Shown here piece after piece: positions 33,642 to 41,844 of a stretch of 64,000 nt of DNA. The stretch's first letter is position 1. Each line of letters opens with the position of its first letter. Both the position numbers and the translations under genes were made by a program. The notes under the pieces were generated by a model. The model ran no database searches and was not told the DNA's origin. It worked only from the letters and a program-made list of their open reading frames with translations. The stretch covers positions 1 to 64,000 of the forward strand of contig JBFMAB010000028.1 in assembly GCA_040755835.1 (NCBI GenBank), in the 5' to 3' direction. Origin of the DNA: JADLDB01 sp040755835. Lineage in GTDB: Bacteria; Myxococcota; Myxococcia; Myxococcales; Myxococcaceae.

Positions 33642-35492
33642 TCAGCGCTTCGCCTTCGCGATCATCTCCTGAAGCTTCGCGTCGACCGCCGCGCCCGACT
33701 CCTCGGCCAGCGCGCGCGCCTTCGCCAGCAGCGCCGCGCTCCTCTGCTGCATGTCGGCGACGTAGGGCGGATCGCTCAGGTCCTTCAGGTTGATGACCAC
33801 GTTCCACAGCGCGCCGCGCACGCCGGCGAACGCCATCTGCGCGCCCACCGCGCCGTCGGTGAGCGAGTTGGGGTTGCCCACCTTCGTCACGTCGTGCGCG
33901 AGCTGCAGCGCCTCGAAGGCCAGCTCCGCGGTGCGCCACGGCACGTCGATGGCGGCCTTGAGCCCTTCCTGCATCTTCTGCTTCCGCAGTGCCTTCTCCT
34001 CGGGCGTGCCCTGCGGCAGGCGGCGCGCCTCCATGAAGCCTTTGAAGGCGTTGGTGTCCTCGTCGACCAGCGCGAGCAACGCGTCCTTCACCCGCTGCGC
34101 GCCTGCGGCGATGCGCGCCAGCTCGGCGTCTCGCGCCTCGGTGCCTTCCTTGCCGTGCGTCAACGTCGCCACCATCGACGCGAGCGCGGCGCCGAGGCTG
34201 CCGGCCAGCGCAGCGATGGAGCCGCCGCCCGGCGCCGGCGTGTCGCGCGACACCTCGTCGGTGAAGTCCTTCACCGTCTTCGCGACGAGCGCGTTCGCCG
34301 CTGTCTTCGGCAAGCCCAGCACCTTCTTCTCGAGCTCGAAGGGCGCCACGTCGCTCAGGCCCAGCGAGTTGACCGCGCAGCGCAGCACGTCGACGAGCGG
34401 CGCACCTTCGGTCTTCCCCTGGAGCGCCTGGTAGTGCCGGCCCGCGTCGAGCAACGCCTGGAACGGCACCAGGCCGACGATCTCGGAGCCCGTCACGACG
34501 AGCCCGCGCTCGGCGGCCAGCTTCCGCGCCTCGTCGTAGACGACGTGCAGCGGCGTCACGCGGTAGTTGGTCATGTTGATGCTGACCTGCGCGCGCCGGT
34601 AGTCCTCGACGTACCAGCCGATCGCCTTCACGTGCTTGAAGCGGCCCGGGCGATACACCTTCTGGCCCTCGAGCGCGTTCAGGTCGAGGCCGGCCTGCGT
34701 GAGTAGCGCGTCGAGCTCGTAGCCGTGCTCGGCCTGGCAGTGCGCCTTCGTGTCCGCGTACGTCTTGCCGACGTAGCCGCAGGAGCCGCATGGGTAGCTG
34801 CCCGCCGCGTACTTGAGCTCCTTGCCGCGGTAGTAGAACGGCGAGGTGTTGCCGGTGCGGGCCACGCGGCCGCGCTCGCGCAATTCATAGGCGATCTCCG
34901 CGGCGTGGTTCTTGTCCGTGGAGTTCAGGTTGATGTTCCACGCGATGAGGAACTCGCGCGCGCCGATGACGGTCGCGCCGGACTTCGCGTTGAAGGTGGC
35001 CGGGCCGAAGTCCGGCTTCCACGCCGGATCCGCCAGCTTCTTCGCGAGGCCCTCGTATTCACCCTTGCGGATGTCCGCGAGGTTCTTCCGCGCGGGCGAC
35101 GACGCCGCCTCCTCATAGAGGAAGACGGGAATGCCGAGCTCCTTCCCCACGCGCTCGCCGAGCCGCTTCGCGAGCTGCACGCACTCCGCCATTGTCACAC
35201 CTTCTACCGGCACGAAGGGGCACACGTCGGTGGCGCCCATGCGCGGGTGCGCGCCCTTGTGCGTGGACATGTCGATGAGCTGCGCCGCCTTCGCGATGCC
35301 CTGGAACGCGGCCTCCACCACGGCGTCGGGCTCGCCGACGAAGGTGACGACGGTGCGGTGGGTGTCCGCGCCCGGCTCGACGTTGAGCAACTGCACGCCG
35401 CTCACCGCCTCGATGGCGGAGGTGATCTGCTTCAGCTTCCCCGCGTCACGGCCTTCGGAGAAGTTGGGGACGCACTCGACGATTCTCGGCAT
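33642..35492 (-). CDS. ftcD: Glutamate formiminotransferase / formimidoyl-THF cyclodeaminase with inserted zinc-finger-like motif
   Basis: 616 residues. The N-terminal transferase domain (CVPNFSEGRD; THKGAHPRMGATDVCPF, catalytic His82) moves the formimino group from formiminoglutamate to tetrahydrofolate, the last step of one histidine-degradation route. The C-terminal domain (DTPAPGGGSIAALAGSLGAA, about 425 on) is the cyclodeaminase. Between residues 219 and 275 the transferase has extra sequence with Cys235-x2-Cys238-x12-His251-x4-His256, the spacing of a C2H2 zinc finger. No other hut genes are nearby. About 50 bp separates it from the PilZ gene, which is upstream of its 3' end. Confidence 0.92.
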   Translation of the reverse strand: MPRIVECVPNFSEGRDAGKLKQITSAIEAVSGVQLLNVEPGADTHRTVVTFVGEPDAVVEAAFQGIAKAAQLIDMSTHKGAHPRMGATDVCPFVPVEGVTMAECVQLAKRLGERVGKELGIPVFLYEEAASSPARKNLADIRKGEYEGLAKKLADPAWKPDFGPATFNAKSGATVIGAREFLIAWNINLNSTDKNHAAEIAYELRERGRVARTGNTSPFYYRGKELKYAAGSYPCGSCGYVGKTYADTKAHCQAEHGYELDALLTQAGLDLNALEGQKVYRPGRFKHVKAIGWYVEDYRRAQVSINMTNYRVTPLHVVYDEARKLAAERGLVVTGSEIVGLVPFQALLDAGRHYQALQGKTEGAPLVDVLRCAVNSLGLSDVAPFELEKKVLGLPKTAANALVAKTVKDFTDEVSRDTPAPGGGSIAALAGSLGAALASMVATLTHGKEGTEARDAELARIAAGAQRVKDALLALVDEDTNAFKGFMEARRLPQGTPEEKALRKQKMQEGLKAAIDVPWRTAELAFEALQLAHDVTKVGNPNSLTDGAVGAQMAFAGVRGALWNVVINLKDLSDPPYVADMQQRSAALLAKARALAEESGAAVDAKLQEMIAKAKR

Positions 35493-35639
35493 GCGCGCGT
35501 CCTAGCAACGAAGCCCGCGCCCGGCAGCAGCCGCGCGCGGGAAGACGCCCAGACGTTCGCCGAGGCCGCAGTCGTCGCCGGCGCGCCAGGACGGAATACG
35601 CCGGCCACCGTCGACGGGCGACGGACGCACACCCTGTCC

Positions 35640-36798
35640 TGCCCGGGCGGATCGCTTCTCAGGCCGGGTGGGCGTTCGAGGGCGCCGTGTCGGCGCGGTC
35701 CGACCGGGGCGAGGCGCAGGCCACCGCGCAGGGCCTCGCGACCATCCGCGCCACGTGGAACGGCAAGCAGCTCACCCGGGAGCTGCAGGTGTGGCCGGCG
35801 GCGCGCGCCGGGCTCGAAGTGCGGCTGCAGGCGCCGGTGGTGTTCCCCGGCGAGGTGACCGAGGTGCAGCTGGTGGAGCGCCTCACCGACGGCAGCGTCG
35901 TCGACCTCACGTCGGACGCGGGCTTCTCGACGTCGAACGAAGCGGTCGCGCGCATCGAGCTGTTGGGCCGTCGCGCCTTCGTGCGGGCCTTCTCGACTGG
36001 CCAGGCGGCCGTCATGGTGTCCTTCGCCGGTCTGCGGGCGGTGTTGTCGGTGTCCGAGCAGCCGGCGGTGGGCCTGGAGTTCGACGTCGAGCAGCTCGAG
36101 GTGCCGGTGGGCCTCGCGTAGCGCGTGGCGACGTTCGCCCGCTACGCCGACGGCGCGCGCGTCCAACTCGAGCGCGACGTGCGCTTCGCCTCGGCGGACT
36201 CGTCTCGGCTCGCCGTTGATGACACCGGCGAGGTGCGCGGCCTCCGCGCCGGGCACGCGCAGCTGCTCGTCACCTGGGGCGGGATGACGGCGACGCTGGA
36301 GGTTGAGGTGACCCGGCGGTCATCGTGGGCCTCGCGCCGTCGATGGCGCACGTGCGCCTGGCGCCCGGGCAGCGCGCGCTGCTGGTGTTGAGCGGCCTGC
36401 TGTCCGACGGCAGCACGCAGGACGTGACGCCCGGCGCGAAGCTGTCGACGAGCGAGGGCCTCGAGGCGGCCATGCGGAGCACCGCCGTCGAACTGCGCGC
36501 CGTGGAGCCGGGTCGCTCGTCGCTGCTGCTCCAGGCGGAGAGCCACGAGACGGTGGTGACGGTCGAGGTGACCAAGCTCGGCATGACGTCGCTCGTCATC
36601 AGCGAGTCGGCGGACCGCTCGCGGCTCATCGCCACCGCGACGTGGGAGGACGGCGTGGAGCTCGACGTGTCGGAGCTGGTGGAGTGGCACGTCGACGGCG
36701 CGGGCGTCACCGTCGACGCGACGCTGGGGCGCCGGGGCCTCGTCGGGGCGACGGGTGACGCGCACGTCGTCGCGGAACTGAACGGCCTCAAGGCGTAA
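35640..36798 (+). pseudogene. Broken Ig-like (Big) repeat surface protein
   Basis: Three successive open stretches form one protein. 35687-36121 (ATIRATWNGKQLTRELQVWP, TSDAGFSTSNEAVARIEL) ends at a TAG where CAG would be expected. The same frame continues (RVATFARYADGARVQLERDV) to a frameshift near 36315. Another frame goes on (VIVGLAPSMAHVRLAPGQRA) to 36798. The pattern of ~80-residue beta domains with G-x-ATI and LSVSP-type turns is that of bacterial Ig-like domains. The 5' end and signal peptide are missing. Either a decayed adhesin-like gene or one with several errors. Confidence 0.7.
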
Positions 36799-36841
36799 GA
36801 CGCGCTGACGCGTTGACGACGGGGGGCGTCGAGGGCGTGGG

Positions 36842-36877
36842 GCCGGGGCGGAGGGAGACCTCCGCCCCGGCTTTTTT
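36842..36877 (+). terminator. Rho-independent terminator between convergent genes
   Basis: A perfect 13-bp stem, GCCGGGGCGGAGG pairing with CCTCCGCCCCGGC, around a 4-nt loop (GAGA) and followed by six T. It lies after the broken Ig-like gene and just beyond the end of the minus-strand gene at 36895; its T tract serves the plus strand. Confidence 0.9.
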
Positions 36878-36894
36878 CGGCGTCGGACGCGCCC

Positions 36895-37799
36895 TCACGG
36901 CACGAGGTGCAGCGGTGACATCGGCCGGTGGGCGGGCCAGTGCTCCCGGACCTGCTGCTCGGCCGCGGCGCGCGTCGCCGGTGGGGCGCGGAGCAGCAGT
37001 GCGTCGCGCGTGTACTCGAGGCGGGCGGCGAGGCGCGCGTCACGCAGCTCCGCGTGGAAGGCGAAGCGGGGCGAGCGGGCGAGCCACCACGCGTGCAGCT
37101 CCACGAGCTCGTACGCGCTGGCCTCGACGATGACGCGCTCGAGGTCCGTCGCGAGCACGCCCTCGAGCCGGCCCTCGGTCGACGCGCGGGTGCCGGACCA
37201 GCCGAGGTGCACCTCGCGCAGCCGGGGGTGCGCGGGGAAGATGGCCGCCCACCAGCGCGCCCACGCCGGCGCGGGGCGGTGCGGCACGCCCACGTCGCCG
37301 ACGAGCCACAGCGCGCGCAGGTTCGGCTTCGGCGGCGCCGCGGCGAGCACCTCGAGCGCCTCCTGCTCGACGCCGCGCAGCGACTCGAGGGAGACGAGCT
37401 GGCCGCCGGCGAGCGGCGTCTTGCGCCACTCGGCCAGCGGAGGCGGCCGCGGCCCGCTGTGGAACCGCAGCGCGCGCACCGTCCGCCAGCGGGCATCCTC
37501 CTGCGCCGCTGGGACGGGAGGCCGAGCGCGCACTCCACCACGACGCCCCGGCGGAACACCGGGTCCGCCACGGCGACGCCCGGCGGCGCGAGGTCCACCC
37601 AGTGGTCGCGCAGCAGCTGCATGCGCCGGCCGCGCGCGAGGCCCCGCACCGCCCCCTGCTCGGCGTCCAGCTCGAGCTGCATCAGCTCGCCGCGGAGATC
37701 GCCCGCGGACAGGAGCAGGTCCGCCAGCACGCGCCACGGCGCCGGGTCCGCGTCGGGGGCGGCCAGCGCCGCAGCCCAGACTCGCTCGAGCTCGCTCAT
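36895..37799 (-). pseudogene. TIGR02996-like protein gene with a frameshift
   Basis: The gene starts at ATG 37799 with ELERVWAAALAAPDADPAPW...RGELMQLELDAE, the TIGR02996 signature of myxobacterial and planctomycete proteins. After VVVECALGLP (near 37515) the coding sequence moves to another frame (PAAQEDARWRTVRALRFHSG) and runs to a stop at 36895. The latter part has leucine-rich-repeat-like LRALWLVGDVGVP and LREVHLGWSGT segments. The length of 905 bp is not a multiple of three. One indel, or a sequencing error, would explain it. Confidence 0.72.
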
Positions 37800-37972
37800 C
37801 CCGCCCCTGCGTACCGCCCGCGCGCCGACCTCCGTCGTCTCGTTGAACAGCCGCGCGTCGAGCCTGACGCGGTTGTCCGGCTGACGCCTCGCGCGCGCCC
37901 GGAAACCCGAATGGTTCGAGCGGGCACGCCCGTTGCTGCGTCCGGCGGCCCCGCTGCGCCCGAAGGAGTCTC

Positions 37973-39196
37973 ATGCGTTCCTCCGTCGTCCTCCTCGCCT
38001 GTGTCGCCGTGTTTGCAGCGTGCGGTCGCGATGGCGTGACGCGCCCGGGCACGGACGGCGGCGTCGATGCAGGCAGCAGCCGCGACGCCGGGGTGGATGC
38101 CGGAGTGGACGCGGGCGTCGGCGAGAGCGACGCGGGCGAGTCCTTCGCGGCGACGGTGCTGCGCGAAGGCGATGAGGTGCTGGCCGTCGCCATCGAGCCG
38201 CGCGACGAAGGCTTCCTGCTCGCGTGGGTGGAGACCGATCCCTTCGCGTACCGCATCACCGCGCTCGCGCTCGACGAGCGCGGCGAGCGGACCAACCTCG
38301 ACCAGCTCGTGTACGAGGTGCCCTCCGCCGCCTTCTACCGGCGCGCCGAGGTGCTCCCCGGCGGGCTGCGGCGCATCGGCGCGAATCGCTGGCGGCTCAC
38401 CGCGCTGGTGAATGACGCCATCGTGCAACTCGAGCTGGACCAGCACGGCTTCCGGCAGGGCGCGCCGCGCATCATCCCGGCGCTCGACGTCGCATGGGCG
38501 CTGGAGGACGCGTCGGGCACGCTGCTCGAGCGCGCGCTGTCCGGCGCCACCGCGCGCATCGACACGGCGGGGAACCGCTCCCCGCTTCCCACCACGCAGC
38601 TGACGGGCGCCGCCGTCGGCGCGGCAACGGCCGACGGCTTCACGCTCCTCACCACCAACACCACCGGCGCGCTCGCGCTCGAGGCCCTCGCCGCGATGGC
38701 CTGGACCACGAGCCCGGTCGCGCAGGCGGCGGCGAGCAACATGGTGGGCATCGACCCGTGGGCGGAGCCGCTCGCGCTGCGACCGCGAGGCGGCGGCTGG
38801 GTGACGGCGTGGGCCGAGCGCAGCCCGGACAACGCCCGCCGCGTCGACCTCCGACTCCGCGGGCCCACGGGCACGACGGTGCGCGTCGCCGACGAGACGG
38901 CCTGGTACTCCACCCGCGCGGCCCTCGCGCTCACGCCGTCGGGCTGGGCGCTCGCGTGGACGGCGCTGGGCGGTGGCTACAACGACCGGGTGCAATTCAT
39001 CCGCGAAGGCGGGACCGCGTGCGAGCTCGCGGCCGTGAACGGCGCGAACCACGACGCGGGCCCGGTCGCGCTCGCGCTGCGAGCCGACGGGCGCCTCGGG
39101 GCGCTGTGGGTCGAGCCCCGGCCGCTGCCCCCGGCCGACCCGCGGCGCACGCGCCTCGTGTTCCAGTCGCTCGGCACGCGCTTCTGCGCGCCCTGA
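37973..39196 (+). CDS. Lipoprotein of unknown function
   Basis: 407 residues with a lipoprotein signal (SSVVLLACVAVFAAC, Cys near 17). It is followed by a spacer of repeated DAG units (TDGGVDAGSSRDAGVDAG), a common linker in myxobacterial lipoproteins. The body is made of repeated beta strands (GFLLAWVETD, GWVTAWAERSP, GWALAWTALGG, LGALWVEPRP) at roughly even spacing, consistent with a beta-propeller. It is membrane-anchored and exported. No enzyme motif seen. It stands alone on this strand. Confidence 0.75.
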   Translation: MRSSVVLLACVAVFAACGRDGVTRPGTDGGVDAGSSRDAGVDAGVDAGVGESDAGESFAATVLREGDEVLAVAIEPRDEGFLLAWVETDPFAYRITALALDERGERTNLDQLVYEVPSAAFYRRAEVLPGGLRRIGANRWRLTALVNDAIVQLELDQHGFRQGAPRIIPALDVAWALEDASGTLLERALSGATARIDTAGNRSPLPTTQLTGAAVGAATADGFTLLTTNTTGALALEALAAMAWTTSPVAQAAASNMVGIDPWAEPLALRPRGGGWVTAWAERSPDNARRVDLRLRGPTGTTVRVADETAWYSTRAALALTPSGWALAWTALGGGYNDRVQFIREGGTACELAAVNGANHDAGPVALALRADGRLGALWVEPRPLPPADPRRTRLVFQSLGTRFCAP

Positions 39197-39245
39197 CGCC
39201 ACGCCGCGCTGGCGCCTCGGTGGCGCGTGCGCTCCACTGGCCGGC

Positions 39246-40443
39246 ATGCTTCGCCTCGACGGCGCCCGCTTCCTCGACGAGCACGGCCGAACGCGGCTCC
39301 TGCGCGGCGTGAACCTGGGCAGCAGCTCGAGGGTGCCGGCGACGCCCGACGGCCGCAGCTTCGTGCGCGACGGCTTTTTCGAGCATCGCCGCGTCTCCTT
39401 TGTCGGGCGGCCCTTCCCGCTCGAGGACGCCGACGCGCACGACGCGAGGTTGAAGCGCTGGGGCCTCACCACGATGCGCTTCCTCGTCACCTGGGAGGCC
39501 ATCGAGCACGAGGGCTCGGGGAAGTACGACCTCGCGTACCTCGACTCCCTCGAGGCGGTGGTGCGCAAGGCCGCCGAGCACGGCCTCGACGTCTTCATCG
39601 ACTTCCACCAGGACGTGTGGAGCCGCTTCACCGGCGGCGACGGCGCCCCCGGCTGGACGCTGGAGGCCGCGGGCTTCCAGCTCGAGCACCTGCACGAGAC
39701 GGGCGCGGCCTTCGTGCACTGCCAGCACGACGGGCCGCTGCCGCGGATGATCTGGCCCTCCGACGCCGGGAAGCTGGCCGCCGCGACGATGTTCACGCTC
39801 TTCTTCGCGGGCGACCTCTTCGCGCCGCGGCGCCGCATCGACGGCGAGTTCGCCCAGCCGTACCTGCGGCGGCACTTCTTCGGCGCCATGGAGGCCCTCG
39901 CCCGCCGCTTCGCCTCCACCGGCGCCGTCTTCGGCTACGACGTGCTGAACGAGCCGTCGCCCGGCTACATCGGCTGGAGCGACCTCACGCGACCGAAAGG
40001 GCCCGTCACGTTGGGCGCGCCGCCGTCCCCGCTCGAGTCGATGGCGCTCGGCGCCGGCGCGTCACTGACGGTGAAGGAGTGGACCCGCGACGTCTTCGGC
40101 GCGCGGGCCGTGGGGAAGGTGACGCTCAACCCGCGGCGGCCGCGCGCTCGACGCGGTGGTGCGGCCGTACCCGTGCGCGCTGCCGGGCACGCTGGTGGGC
40201 TACGGCTTCGAGCCGAAGACGCGGCGCTTCGAGCTCGTCTTCAAGGACGACGGGGGCGCCGCGCCGGCGGAGGTGTTCTTGCCCGCGCGCCACTACCCGC
40301 GCGGCGTCGACGTCGAGGTGTCCGACGGGCGCACCGAGGTGGACGCGGACGCCCATGTGCTGCGCTGGTGGCCCGCGGTGACGGGCGGCGAGCACGTGCT
40401 GCGCCTGGCGCCCGGGCGGCAACGCAGAGACCATTTGGGTTGA
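39246..40443 (+). pseudogene. Truncated GH5-family glycosidase (steryl-glucosidase/endoglycoceramidase-like)
   Basis: Residues 1-298 match the GH5 group that includes fungal steryl-beta-glucosidases: RFLVTWEAIEHEGSGKYD, DFHQDVWSRFTGGDGAPGWT, TMFTLFFAGDLFAP and LNEPSPGYIGW, with acid/base Glu236. After GKVTLNP (near 40138) the frame changes. The rest (ALDAVVRPYPCALPGTLVGY, VLRWWPAVTGGEHVL) is the family's C-terminal beta domain. The part with the second catalytic Glu is missing. Internal deletion plus frameshift makes this inactive. The final TGA lies inside a palindromic element. Confidence 0.78.
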
Positions 40444-40579
40444 TGGCGAGTTGCGACGGAGCGAGGCCAGATACCGAGGCGCGAAGAGGGAGCGTGCCGC
40501 GTGGCGCGTGACCGACGAGCAACGACGGGATCGGGCCACGGGACGAGCAGGTCGCCATCAACTCAAGTGGTTTCTGCGT
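40422..40579. repeat. 158-bp inverted-repeat element (MITE-like or REP-like)
   Basis: Terminal arms of 28 nt match with 3 mismatches. The left arm includes CATTTGGGTTGATGGCGA; the right arm is its reverse complement and includes TCGCCATCAACTCAAGTGG. Inner parts are also partly complementary, with a GCCGCGTGGC-type centre near 40500, so the whole can fold as a long hairpin. It sits exactly between the broken GH5 gene and the stop codon at 40579. It has no coding capacity. Confidence 0.7.
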
Positions 40580-41073
40580 CAGTCGAACGGAATCTCCGGC
40601 GGCACGCCGAGGAAGTCCGACACCACCTTCAGCGTGGCGCGCGCGCTCGCCTCGCCGTCGTCGCAGCCTTCGCGCAGCGGCAGCAGCGTGGCGCCTGCCT
40701 CGAGGCACACGCGGAAGCCGTAGCCACCGTTTCGGCGCCGCGCGCGCTCCAGCACCGCGTGCGCGCCGTCAAGCGCCATCGCCTCGTCGCGCACCGTCAA
40801 CCCGAAGACGGACACCTCGCGCACGCGCGCCTGCCCGGCCGCCTTGTCCAACTCGACGTCGATGGTGCGCACGAAGAAGTAGAGCGCGAGGGGAATCAGC
40901 ATCACCGTGGCGATCGGCGCCGCGTAGCCTGCCAGCGTCTTGCCCCACGGCTTCCGGCGCGCGACCCGAACACCGTACGCCGCGACGCCGAGCGCCAGCA
41001 GCGTCAGGCCGTAGCCAAACCCCTCCGTGGCGCGCAGGTGCAGCAGCGTCCCGGTCTGCTGGATGACGTCCAT
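40579..41073 (-). CDS. Small membrane protein of unknown function
   Basis: 164 residues. I start at ATG 41073 because a GGGGAGGG sequence lies just upstream; the longer frame to 41127 adds 18 residues with no such site. Two membrane helices are visible (about 17-36, YGLTLLALGVAAYGVRV, and about 45-65, YAAPIATVMLIPLALYF). A C-terminal soluble part follows (REVSVFGLTVRDEAMAL). The stop codon overlaps the end of the palindromic element. No family recognised. Confidence 0.65.
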   Translation of the reverse strand: MDVIQQTGTLLHLRATEGFGYGLTLLALGVAAYGVRVARRKPWGKTLAGYAAPIATVMLIPLALYFFVRTIDVELDKAAGQARVREVSVFGLTVRDEAMALDGAHAVLERARRRNGGYGFRVCLEAGATLLPLREGCDDGEASARATLKVVSDFLGVPPEIPFD

Positions 41074-41220
41074 TCGCCCTCCCCTGGCCGCAGTGTACGC
41101 GGTCACGATGCCCGCGAAGCGCGTCACGCAGCTGTGCAGCGCCCTGCACGATGGGCAGCGAAGGGCGACGTCGTTTCAGGTGGTTGGGCGTGGGCACGCT
41201 TCCGGCACGGCGGAGCGCGC

Positions 41221-41844
41221 GTGAACGCACAGCTCCTGGCCCTGGCCCTCAGCACGCTCCCCGAGACGACGTTGTCGCCGCCCCCGCCGCCGCCGCCGGT
41301 ACACGCCCAGCCGGTGGCGACCGCCGCCGAGCCGCCGCCCGCCGGGCCGCCCCCGGCGCCGCCGCCGCATGTCACGCTGCGCGGCCAGGACGCGGACCTC
41401 GACGCGGAGCGCCCGCCGTTCGCCGCCTTGAGCTTCAGCCCGCTCACCACCTTCATGCTGGGCGTGGTGCTGGAGGGCGAGTTCCGCGTGCACGAGCACC
41501 TCACCACGTACCTCGCGGGTGAGTTCTACGGCGCGTGGATGGGCTGGGGCGCGCAGGCCGGCCTGCGCTGGTACCCGTCGCAGGCCTTCCGCGGCTTCTT
41601 CGTCGACGGGCACGCCCGCGCGTCGGACCTCTTCCTCGTACACGCCGTCGGAGGCGGCCTGGAGCTGGGTAGCCAGCACCAGCTCGGCCGCTCGCGCTGG
41701 AGCTTCCTGTGGAGCATGGGCCTCGACCTCGGCGCCGGCGCGTGGCGCCAGTCGGAGCGCGCGCCCACCGACCTGGGCAGCTGGCTGAGCGACGGGCTGG
41801 TCGCGGTGCCCAAGCTGCGCCTGATGCTCGGCTACACCTTCTGA
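41221..41844 (+). CDS. Exported outer-membrane beta-barrel-like protein
   Basis: 207 residues from GTG 41221. A short signal-like N-terminus (NAQLLALALSTLPETTL) is followed by a Pro-rich spacer (SPPPPPPPVHAQPV). A ~150-residue part of alternating strands follows (FMLGVVLEGEFRVHEHLTTY, GAQAGLRWYPSQAFRGFFVD). It ends in LMLGYTF with a terminal Phe, the usual outer-membrane insertion signal. Role unknown. It overlaps the next, convergent gene by 13 bp. Confidence 0.72.
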   Translation: MNAQLLALALSTLPETTLSPPPPPPPVHAQPVATAAEPPPAGPPPAPPPHVTLRGQDADLDAERPPFAALSFSPLTTFMLGVVLEGEFRVHEHLTTYLAGEFYGAWMGWGAQAGLRWYPSQAFRGFFVDGHARASDLFLVHAVGGGLELGSQHQLGRSRWSFLWSMGLDLGAGAWRQSERAPTDLGSWLSDGLVAVPKLRLMLGYTF

